DNA of 22,544 bases from Gonapodya prolifera JEL478 (taxonomy: Eukaryota > Monoblepharomycota > Monoblepharidomycetes > Monoblepharidales > Gonapodyaceae), in the NCBI GenBank assembly GCA_001574975.1, contig KQ965832.1, forward strand, positions 3,662-26,205. Reading direction: 5' to 3'. Shown piece after piece: positions 10,067-18,741 of this stretch. The notes beneath the pieces are model-generated. The model saw only the letters and a list, made by a program, of their open reading frames with translations, was not told the DNA's origin and ran no database searches. The position numbers and the translations under genes are program-made. Within the stretch, counting starts at the first letter, position 1; each line of letters starts with the position of its first letter.

Positions 10067-10349
10067 GTCAATATCGAGAATTCAATCTTCGGAGTGCGAA
10101 TCAGCCCAAGAGCCATTGAATTTTTGACTTGAATGTGCTGTCGGAACCGCACTTTTGGATTCACCAAAAGAGGCAAAACGGATAAACCTCCGCTCATTCC
10201 ATTTTGCGCAATGATCCGATGCAGCTCAAAACACGCGCGCAACTTGCTGGAGACTCAGCGAACGCAATAACTTTCATTGTCATTCGCGAATCCATCACCA
10301 CCCTGGGCCACTCCAAACTGGTTCGTGCCGTTACTGCTGCACACACACT
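10067..10349. promoter_or_regulatory. Divergent (bidirectional) promoter between acyl-CoA synthetase and AtuA-type gene
   Basis: These 283 bp separate the two divergent start codons, so they must carry both promoters. Two inverted CGG/CCG pairs are present: CGGAACCG at 10142-10149 (two-base spacer), and CGG at 10179-10181 with CCG at 10190-10192 (eight-base spacer). Zn2Cys6 dimers commonly bind paired CGG triplets, and such a regulator lies about 3.5 kb away. The arrangement is seen; regulation by that factor is inference. Such pairs also arise by chance. Confidence 0.5.
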
Positions 10350-12298
10350 TTGCTGCCCGTCTTATTTCCTTCCGTCATGCGTTCCTCATTCCACAGAAGT
10401 ATGTCTTCTAGGTATGCTAAGCATCCTGTCCGCATCGCTGCATTCTCTGGCTGTCTCGGTGATCGATTCACAGGGTTAGCCGAGGCTGTTCGTGAGGAAC
10501 CGGTGGACGTACTCATCGGGGACTACCTCGCCGAGCTGACCTTCGCGATGCTCACTGCTAACTTCGTGGATATCTTTGGCTCCAAGGCTTCCGAGCGTCT
10601 TTCCTCCTACTTCTGCGAACCGTTCCTCCAGCAAATCACCCCAGAGCTTGAAGTCATCTCTCGAAAGGGAATCAAAGTCATCACGAATGCCGGAGCGTTC
10701 AATCCCCGTGGTCTCGCTATCGCCGTTAAAAAGGAGATTGATACCCGAAACCTCCCTCTCAAGGTTGCGTACATCGACGGCGACAACCTGATGCCTGTCT
10801 TCCACGATCTCGCCGGAAAGGGTATTCCGAACATGGACACTGGCAAGAATTTGGACAGTGAAACTGCCGGTGCTATCATAACAGCGAACGCATACCTTGG
10901 GGGCTGGGGTATCACCCAAGCTCTCCGTCAAGGAGCCGATATCGTCATCGCAGGTCGAGTTGCGGATGCGTCTCTCGTCACTGGGCCGGCGGCTTGGTGG
11001 TTTGACTGGGCCAGCAACGATTGGTCTAGGCTCGCCGGGGCCTTTGCCGCAGGCCACGTAATCGAATGTGGCCCACAGTGCGTCGGTGGCAACTTCAGCG
11101 GATTTGCTCTTGGAGGGAAGCGTGACGCAAGGCTTACCGTAACCCTGGGATTCCCAATCGCGGAGATTGCGGAGGACGGCAGCAGTGTCATCACAAAGCG
11201 ATCCACTGATGGGGGCATGGTGACTGCCGATTCCGTGACTGCCCAAATGATGTACGAGGTGCGGTGGGATTTCCTCTGCTCTTCTTTCATTTGACTAATC
11301 GTGATTCCATTGAATAGACACAAGGTCCGCTCTTTTTGCACCCGGATGTCACACTCCATGTCGATAAGATCCGAATCAAGGAGGAGGGACCAGATCGTGT
11401 CCGAGTGTTTGGGGCAGTTGGGAGCCCACCATCGACAACAACCAAGGTCACAGCCTTCTACCCAACTGGCTACGTGGGAGTAACCTTTATGTATGTCGCT
11501 GGATTGGACATTGGGGAAAAAGTTCAATGGCTGAAGGAGCAACTGGAGCACTTGTGGCGAGAGGCAGGTGCCACTCTGGACGACACGCTGCTCATTACCC
11601 CGTTGGGCGTTCCTGCTCACAACCCCAAATCGGAGGCTGAATGCACCATTACTGTACGCATTGCTGGGTCGGCTCGGTCAAAGGATGTCCTGAAGTACTT
11701 CAATGCTCAGTGGGGTGGATATATTCCGGGCGGTCCACCTGGCCTTCATGCGGAATTTCTCGTTGATCGCATGCCAATGCAAGTCCACATGCAAATGTTC
11801 CCGGGCTTGGTCCAGCAAAGCATTCTTCGTCACCGATGCACCATCCTTGGCAACAACGACGATCACATCGTTTCCCCGGTATCTAGCCCTCCTGAGGCAG
11901 TTCCATTCACGGGCCAACCAAAGGATCGACCGGATCCGAAGGACCTGTCAACTTGGTGTGGGACCACTCTTGCATCGCTCGGCACTGTTGCTTATGCACG
12001 AGTTGGCGATAAGGGCGGAAACGCCAATTTGGGTGTGTGGGTCCCCAAACCACAAGCTTGGGATTGGCTTGTTGCCTTTCTCACGGAAGAGAAAATGAGA
12101 GAGCTTTTGGGAATTGAGGACGAGCGGATTGAAGTGCACCGTTACTTCATGCCCCACATCTGTGGGCTTCAGTTCATTCTCAAAGGGTATTTCGGGATCA
12201 GTGGAGCTGGCAACACGAAGCTGGATACTATTGGAAAATCTATTGGAGAGTTTCTGAGGGCAAGAGTGGTCGAAATCCCCACGGTTTTCCTCAACTAG
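10350..12298 (+). CDS. AtuA-type (DUF1446) acyclic terpene utilisation-like protein
   Basis: Two exons, 10350-11258 and 11318-12298 (intron 59 bp, TACGAG|GTGCGG to GAATAG|ACACAA), give 629 aa in phase 0. In-frame ATGs at 10377 and 10401 would give 620 or 612 aa. The conserved core starts at HPVRIAAFSGCLGDR, so 10401 is the safest start. The longer N-terminus is Arg/Ser-rich without acids and could be a mitochondrial presequence. Family features: SGCLGDR, GDYLAELT, TNAGAFNPRGLA, IVIAGRVADASLVTGPAAW, AGHVIECGPQCVGGNFSGF, then YETQGPLFLHPDV across the intron. The C-terminal half carries GDKGGNANLGVW, typical of the ferredoxin-fold domain fused to AtuA in long fungal and bacterial members. AtuA's biochemical role is not established; in Pseudomonas it is encoded with citronellol/geraniol catabolism genes. 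Its divergent partner here is a CoA ligase, which fits acid or terpenoid catabolism. An AATAAA at about 12329 may be the poly(A) signal. Confidence 0.92.
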
Positions 12299-12690
12299 AG
12301 CTAACTCTAGCGCTGTTAGAGTGCCAAAGAATAAATATTGCTTCATCGGGACACCTTCCTTTTGTCGGGTCGTATCTCCGTCGTGCGATATCATCATTAC
12401 ACTCAGTCCCCCAACAATCCCCGTCACACCATCATCCGCCTTGTTCCCCGCGCCGCTAAAACTCAGTACTCGCACGCCCCAGCCGGCAAACACCGCTGCT
12501 GTCAGGGCCGTGTCAGCACTTGATCAAGGAGCTCAAGAAGACCTCACCAAACATTGAAGATATTGTTTACACCGATCAGACATGGTGTGTCACCGACGGA
12601 GGAAGTCTTTTGTGGTGCCTTAGACTGTCCAACCCTGGATTTTTTAAAAGCTGTGCTGATGCCTCCCAGCGTCTCCGCAGCTGCTCTTAG
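12299..12690 (+). other. 3' flank of the AtuA-type gene
   Basis: It holds a candidate poly(A) signal (AATAAA near 12329) 31 bases past the stop codon. Short overlapping frames occur on both strands, without motifs. A frame open from an ATG at 12554 runs into the LRR-like exon described next, but nothing before residue 45 or so looks like a known domain. Confidence 0.4.
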
Positions 12691-12768
12691 CATCGATACG
12701 ATTGCTGACTACGGTGTGTGCACTATTGCTGAAGCTCTCAAAGTCAACAAGACGCTCATTTATTTGAA
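12691..12768 (+). pseudogene. Orphan leucine-rich-repeat exon
   Basis: A 78-bp segment bordered by a splice-acceptor-like CTTAG and a donor-like GTGAGTG encodes one RNI-type leucine-rich repeat (core VCTIAEALKVNKTLIYL). It closely resembles the exons of the Sel1/LRR gene 6-9 kb to the right, on the opposite strand. Its donor sits two bases off the phase-1 pattern of that array (TTTGAA|GTGAGT rather than TTGGAGA|GTGAGT), which suggests a small deletion. No companion exons were found nearby. It is best read as a dispersed relic of that LRR gene family, although a short two-exon gene starting at 12554 cannot be excluded. Confidence 0.55.
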
Positions 12769-13270
12769 GTGAGTGTGGAAATGGTACAGGGACACCACGT
12801 TTTAGTTTCGATAAGCATATTCATATCACATATAAGAAAACGAAGTCCGTTACCCTCATCCGGCTGACACACTAAGAGCTCTTGCAACCAATGGACGTAG
12901 CATTTTGTGGAACTAGTTTCATTATTTAACTATTTGATTATTATAATCTTCCAACAAATGGACGTACAACAAATGTGTAGCTCGCCAACTGTATTCTCTT
13001 TTAGTGCTTCATATTTGTCTTGAATCATCCGAGTAGGTGCCACCCCTTACGAGATATTATGTGGATGGTACGGCAATCATTTGAAACTGTTGCTTGCAGG
13101 TGTCTCAAACTCTACCCACGACTCCATCATCTTTTCGGAACATAGCAGAAATTGTCACGTTCTGTACCTAATCACTCCAAGGGGACTCTCTTCTTCTTTT
13201 TGATACCTAACCAATCCTTGGGGGAGCTGCTCCTCTTTTCAATTCCAGAATCAATTTTGAGTTCACATTT
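12769..13270. other. Non-coding stretch before the exonuclease-family relic
   Basis: No supported gene is visible. The segment has two imperfect tandem copies of a roughly 38-base unit at about 13167-13243, each starting TACCTAA and running through a CCAAGGGG/CCTTGGGGG core into a C/T-rich stretch. A long plus frame beginning at 13152 runs through this repeat into the DUF6729-like region, but the part before about 13400 has low-complexity character. Confidence 0.35.
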
Positions 13271-13280
13271 GGTGAACAAC

Positions 13281-13391
13281 GCAACACTGCTACACTGCAA
13301 CACGGCTCCTAGAAGTTCAGGAAATGATGTAAACGTTTATGTTTTTCTCTGGCTTCTTGTTGAATATGTTGTTGCAGTGTTGCAGTGTTGC
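13281..13391. repeat. 21-bp inverted repeat (stem-loop)
   Basis: The arms 13281-13301 and 13371-13391 are reverse complements with one mismatch out of 21 (GCAACACTGC core) around a 69-bp loop. The pair sits immediately upstream of the DUF6729/exonuclease relic. It may be an end of a transposable element or a small foldback element; no partner copy further downstream was identified. Confidence 0.55.
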
Positions 13392-13399
13392 GCTGGAAA

Positions 13400-15800
13400 G
13401 ACGGTGAGACCCCATTGCGCTGCAGGCCATGTTGCCTTGGAGGGGCCCAAGACTGCCCAAACGCCAGAGTCTGTAAAGGCATTTATTACTTGTACTTTGC
13501 CATTGTCCCTGCATCCATTGGAGCCACCAATTGTTTGGCTTCCGCATGTTGCATGGAAGAAGCACCCTTGTGCTATGATATGTCACAGATGCAGATCTAC
13601 AGAAGTGCAATCTCATGTGCAAGATCTTTATGTTAGAATTGCTATTGGACGTGTCCGTAACTGCTTCATCATTGGACAGAGATTGAAATGTTCACCATGT
13701 GAAAGGACATTTAGATCTTGGGATAGTGACTTTCTTCAGGGGCTTCCAACTTTTATTTCCATTTTTTCTGTCTCATAAATTGGAAGTTGATGTCACACTT
13801 CCAAGAGAACTTTGCTCAGCACGAGATGCAGGGGTATCTATCAATGCTTTTAGCAAATGGATACTGGAGTTACATGTTGCAGAATTTCTGAAGTGGCATG
13901 CACAATATGATAATGCTGCATTGTTTCTGTTAAGGCTTCAGCTTCAAAACGGCAAATGCAGAGAGCTTGTTCCATCGCAAAGCTTTGAAGAATAGGTTTT
14001 CCAAGCCTCCTTTTGGGAACTTAATGATCACACCAAGTACAACGGTTTTGTTCCAAGTGGTGGGTACACTTGCAAAATCATCTTACACTTGTCTCATACA
14101 CAGTATTTGATAGCTTCATGGTGGAGGAACAGCATCATGTTGTATTCTGAGAGACTGCACCCATTATATCAAGCTTGTGCTCAGAGGGTTCCTGTGAAGA
14201 CAATGGCTGTGGATCACACTTACAAGGTAAAATGATTTCAGTGCGTTCCCTTTGCCTTGCTCAGACTTACCCATTAATACTAGATTATTAAAAGAGGTGT
14301 ACGCTTTGAGGGTCGAGGGACAGCCAATTGGTGCTGCCTTTTGTGTAGCTGCAAATGGAGATGGAAAGATTAGAAAACAAGCCATTGTGCAATCAGTTAG
14401 CCATGACTCCACAGGACAACTCCTATAGGAAGTCAAACACAGTACTGATTTACTTCATCCTCCCCAGCCAGTTGTGACTTACACAGACATTCCTGTTAGT
14501 GACAGATCCTTACTGGAGAATAAGTTTCCAACATTGGCTGGTAATGTGCAACCCTATTTTGACAATAGGCAAGGTTTACCAATACTTTCAGTTCCTGATG
14601 GTGCTACACTTTATATCCAGAGTGGGTTAACAACTGTATCAGAAATTGTTGATGACATCTATAAGAAAATGGAAAGAAACTCTGAAGGATTGATCTCTAT
14701 GGATATGTAATGGGGTGTTACCAAGGGGAATAATAGGGATATACCCACACATATTCATGACATTGGGACAGTTCAGATTGCTATCCCAAACACTGAACTG
14801 ATATGGGTTTTCCATATTCCAAGAATACTTTTCAATACAAAGCAGAAGGAGTTTCCACAATCTCTCAAACAACTGTTGGAGGATCCTAATGCTATAAAAA
14901 TTGGAATATCATCTGTTTAAGATGTTGCTAAAATTAAGCAGGACTGGAATGTTCAAATTCCAATGTCATCAGTAAAGGATATAAGAAGGATGTGTTTCTC
15001 TTGAGGGATAATATCCAATGTGAATGGCTCATTACAAGATCTTGTGGTGCAGTTGCTGAATATGCATCTCTCAAAAGATGAATATCTGAGGGTTCATCCT
15101 CCATATTCAAGCTGAGACCTTCTCAAAGACCATTGAAGTATGCTGCATTAGATGTGTATGCTCTCCAACTCTTACACTAACACCTTATCCAATGTCCAGA
15201 AGGTAGACAACGTTTATCAGAAATGACATTTGTGCCACACCAGGGAACAAAAGTGGCTCTATTGGCAAGGTCAAAAAAAGATTAGAGTGATTGCTGGAGG
15301 AGAACTCTGTGCACCAGCCACAGTTGGAAGTCTGTGCCATGGTCATCCCATCACTGCACGTCATGCTTTTATTAATGTGACTGCAGTACATTTATCCTGC
15401 TGCAGTAGCTCCATACCCAGAACCTCAGAAAGGTGGTAGAAAAGCACTTGCCACTCTTGATGATTTCATCACCTATGAAAATGGTATGGGCTTCAAACTA
15501 CTTGTGGACACAGCAATTTTAATTTAGGGAGATAACTTGGTTCTGTCCACCGTCAGTGAAATATTGCAAAGCTCCACACCAAATGCAGCTAGTACTAATG
15601 TTGAGCCCAAGACCATGGTCCTTGCTGATACCTTTCATATTTTCAACACATTGGATTTAATGAGGGGCACTGTTTGGTTCCTGATTGTACCAGAGACTTG
15701 AGCAATGCTTCCTTTATAATTCACCCTGATGACAGAGCAGCAGTGACAAAGGTTGTTCAAAAATTTTCACTCAAATTACTGCTGTTGGAAGCTATTGTAT
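13400..15800 (+). pseudogene. Decayed DUF6729 / RNase-H-like / WRN-type 3'-5' exonuclease family gene
   Basis: This resembles a large, often repeated fungal protein family. Parts in order: (1) 13560-13990, a Cys-rich DUF6729-like block (CHRCRST, LKCSPCERTF, then WDSDFLQGLPTFI), with a one-base shift near 13765; (2) 14000-14600, a DDE-like core with MAVDHTYK, a probable 57-bp intron at 14227-14283, VEGQPIGAAFCVA and VTYTDIPVSDRSLLENKFP; (3) 14690-15180, an exonuclease resembling WRN/RNase D, with SMDM followed by a stop at the first active-site position, VQIAIPNTELIWVFHI, LLEDPNAIKIGI, and YAALDVYALQLLH at the third motif; (4) 15190-15780, a tail including MVLADTFHIFNTLDLM and IIHPDDRAAV. Several stops and frameshifts (for example TAG at about 14428 and TAA at 14707-14709) make it a pseudogene. 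The retained intron argues against a processed copy. Family recall is from memory. Confidence 0.65.
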
Positions 15801-15940
15801 TTTGGATGTGACAGGCGCGCGCGTTTTTTGGTGGACCCATTTTTTATGGAATGAAAGATTCAGCTCGCTCTGTTGTTGGATTGCCAAGTTCCGTTCAAGA
15901 AACAAGTTACAAGGCATCTGTTTTGGATCTTTAGGTACAA

Positions 15941-17045
15941 TGTCTGATGATCAAACATCCGCATTTGAAGCTGCACATCAGATTCTTAACGCGAGGGATG
16001 ATCTCAAGATTGCCATCTCGGACGTGGCAAAGTTCATTACAAAACGAGGACGCTATTCAATGAGCCAACCTATTGACCTTGATCAAACGGCGTTTGGGTG
16101 GTCCTAACAAGATGAGCAAGCGTTTTGAAAAGGCAAAACACAATGGCAGATCTCAGTGGGTGGGCAAGCCAAATGCTGTGTTTTGTTGTTTTGGAAAGGT
16201 TGTCAAAAAACACTTGGAGGAGGTCATTTGACTTGAAACTCTGATTGACAAAGTGAGAGGAAAAATGGACGACATTTTGGATAGCGATTCAGATATGTCT
16301 GATGACGAAGGCTCAGACAAAGATGGAGAAGAAATGGAGATTGCTACAAGTACTGGCATTCCAACGGTTGTGTCAACTATTACAGACAACAATGAACCGA
16401 TGGATTCGGGAATTGTGTTGCTTGCTCAGCAAGACAAAGAGCAGCAAGTAGCCACTGGAAGCAGTGAGCCTTGTAAAGAGCAGACCAATAAAATTGCAGT
16501 ACGGGAATCAGCAGTAGAAAGTTCGGCAGTGTTCAACTTGACTACAAAGCAGATTGTGCGTGCCATTGATGCTGCTGTGAAAAATGCTCGTAAACATCCA
16601 ACGAAGAATGAATGGCGTTCGGCAGTCGATATTGTTTCGAGCTTGTTTCAAACATAAAATTAATCTCGTACTGTACGAAAATGGCTTGCCAATGAAAGCA
16701 AAAACAAAGAAATTCCATTCGAGAAATTGTGGGTAAATGTGTTCGAAGTGTTACATTTGTGGAAACCAAACCATTTCTGGAGTTCATAGCCATGACAAGA
16801 AGAGCTGGTGATCTAGGAATTACCAAAGTTCTGTGCGAAACATGGTTCAGGCACGCAGCTGGAAGCGACACTCTCATAGAAGAAACCCGACAAAACGCCA
16901 TTCTCAACGCGGGTAACGTGGTTGCAGATATTGCAGCAATAATCGAATCGCAGCCTCAGATCGAATCGGTAAACCGTCCACATGGGAATATTAGGGAAGT
17001 TTTCAACTACATCGGGCAAGTGGATGACAACACAATTAAGATCGG
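15941..17045 (+). pseudogene. Unrecognised broken coding region with an acidic segment
   Basis: A plausible start (ACAATG at 15938) opens a frame with SDDQTSAFEAAHQILNARDD. It shifts near 16085 into a basic stretch (GGPNKMSKRFEKAKHNG, SQWVGKP, VFCCFGK), meets TGA near 16229, and is then open to 16657 through an Asp/Glu/Ser-rich acidic segment (DILDSDSDMSDDEGSDKD). A third piece at 16729-17045 (VETKPFLEFIAMTRRAGD, ETWFRHAAGSDTLIEETR) looks coding but in another frame. I found no convincing intron for these breaks. I do not recognise the family. It could be a host pseudogene, or the accessory ORF of the element to its left. The reading ends where the minus-strand gag-like element begins at about 17045-17060. 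Confidence 0.4.
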
Positions 17046-18310
17046 TAAAACAGGGTGTCGGCGGTGGAAGGGGCAAGGGCCGTCACGGCAGTGACCGAGA
17101 TTCCAGTTTTGGCAGACAGGGGGTTCAGAGTCGTCAGGGTTTCGGCGCCCTTGGCCTTTCCCCTGCGATCGGCGATGTTGTACGGCCTCAAGCGTCTGCA
17201 GAGCCGCAAGGTAGAGGGAGGGCGACAGGACATTGATGTCAAGCAGAGATAGGGAAGGATTTGCAGCTACCCTTTGACGGCGGGCAACGTCGTAACGGTA
17301 AATGCTCTTCCAGTTAGCCTCAGTGTGGAGGTGTACGAGCTGGTTGATATGTTCGGCGTATTTAGCGAGAATACCAAACTGACGGTACTCTGAGAAGAGA
17401 TAGCAATTGGCAGACGAGTATGTATTCCAAGCACTAAACCAGGTAGCGAAGTTGGAGATTGAATACTTTGGGCGAGCGTCACCCATAACGATAGAGGCGT
17501 TTGTGCCAGGAGTGAACTTCAGGATGCACGTTATCGTCCAAGCACTTCTCGAGAGCAACGTAAGCACCGAACGCGATGTCGCGCCAGACAGCCTGCGGAA
17601 GAGGCTCGTGAGGACCGGCAAGGATGTCCCGGTAAGTCTCGGCAAAGTTTTCGTGGAGGTAACGGCGTTTCACTGCGATTGCGTACAGGACGGGATTGGC
17701 GATGAACGGACCGCTGGACTGGGCTCCACGGAGGTATTTAAAGGAACCGGGCTCACTAAAGCCAGGAGTGAGTGGGTCGCGCGGTGTGGTTGCGAGGATG
17801 TCTTCGGATTGAAGGATGTTATCAAGCAGTTCGTTGTTTCTCCGCTCGGCGGGTGAGATGGACTCGGGCAGAATCGGAGGACAATCAGTAATGGAGACTA
17901 TGGGACCTGCAGGAGTTTCCCCAATGGGAACAAGTGCAGGGAGAACTGGTTCAGGTGGGTTCAAGGCGGTTTGGAAGTGAACGGCAGGCGCGCCGGCTGC
18001 AGGTAAAGCAGGGGTGACTGCAACAGGGACAAGCAGCTGTCTTATCTGATCGCGGATGGAGTCAGTCTTACCCGAGACCGGGAGTTTTGGCTGGGCACCA
18101 GAGGAGTTGTAGCGACGGACGTATGCTATTAGAGTCTTGCGCAATGATGTATTGATGTCAGCAGGCAATGAAAGAGCCTTCAGTTGCTCGAGGGTGAGAG
18201 GCCCGTCCTCAACGTCAGGGGCAGGTGCGGGCGCGGCGAGAAGATTGACCAGTTAAGCACGAAGGTCAGGTAATGTACCCTCAGTAGCAAGCTTATCAGG
18301 AGGGTTGAGT
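17046..18310 (-). pseudogene. Gag-like ORF with C-terminal CCCH-type zinc finger (retrotransposon ORF1), broken
   Basis: On the minus strand an open frame with a Pro/Ala-rich N-terminal part starts about 18310 and has an in-frame TAA near 18254-18256. It continues from an ATG at 18168 to 17479 (SFKYLRGAQSSGPF, AVWRDIAFGAYVALE) and then shifts by one base near 17.51-17.53 kb into the frame 17645-17007. That second frame has SISNFATWFSAWNTYSSAN, 'WKSIYRYD' plus Arg-rich residues, and finally CQNWNLGHCRDGPCPFHRRH. The order 'aromatic FxxWxxAW block, WxxYD..RR, then C-x7-C-x4-C-x2-H' is what I know from ORF1 proteins of tyrosine-recombinase or related retroelements (Ngaro/DIRS-like). The protein is cut just after the finger. 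Assignment to a specific element class is tentative. Confidence 0.55.
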
Positions 18311-18741
18311 TATTGTAGCGTCTACAAAGTTTGATAATCGAGCTACGGGAGAGTTGAGCTACGTCTTAAGCAAGATGTTTCGGTACGAAGTTGAGCTAAG
18401 GTAAGAGGTTCGAGCAGATTACGCGCGGGTGGCATGAAATAAATGACCGAGGGCTAAGCCTGTGCGTGGAGAGGCAGCAAGAGAGACGTGGTGAGGACCA
18501 CAATCGATGTGACAAGAGTTGTCTGACGCAGAATGTGGTGGAGCAGATGAGGGAGAGAGAAACAAAGCTTCTCTTAAGACGATGGCAGTTTAGTCGCCGA
18601 AGACAACCTGCCGAGAGGCATTGTTGCGTAACGTGAATTATCAGGGGCGGTTCAGCCAGATATCAGCCGTTGCTCTGATGTTGCTGCTCCGCCTGAACAT
18701 GTTACCCTCACAGGAAACTTAGAGAAAGATAGACTATGCTA
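18311..18741. other. Non-coding stretch between the gag-like relic and the LRR gene
   Basis: No supported ORF is present. Three short related words (GTTGAGTTA, GTTGAGCTA, GTTGAGCTA) recur at about 18305-18396, possibly part of the terminal region of the gag-like element. The right end is the 3' UTR of the LRR gene; no canonical AATAAA was seen close to its stop. Confidence 0.35.

Noticed and set aside
10476-11246. Long open frame antisense to the first AtuA exon
   Set aside because: It is a shadow of a strongly conserved gene on the other strand and contains no recognisable motif.
17055-17856. Plus-strand frames opposite the zinc-finger gag-like ORF
   Set aside because: The minus strand carries the coherent domain order and zinc finger; the plus frames have no such signal.
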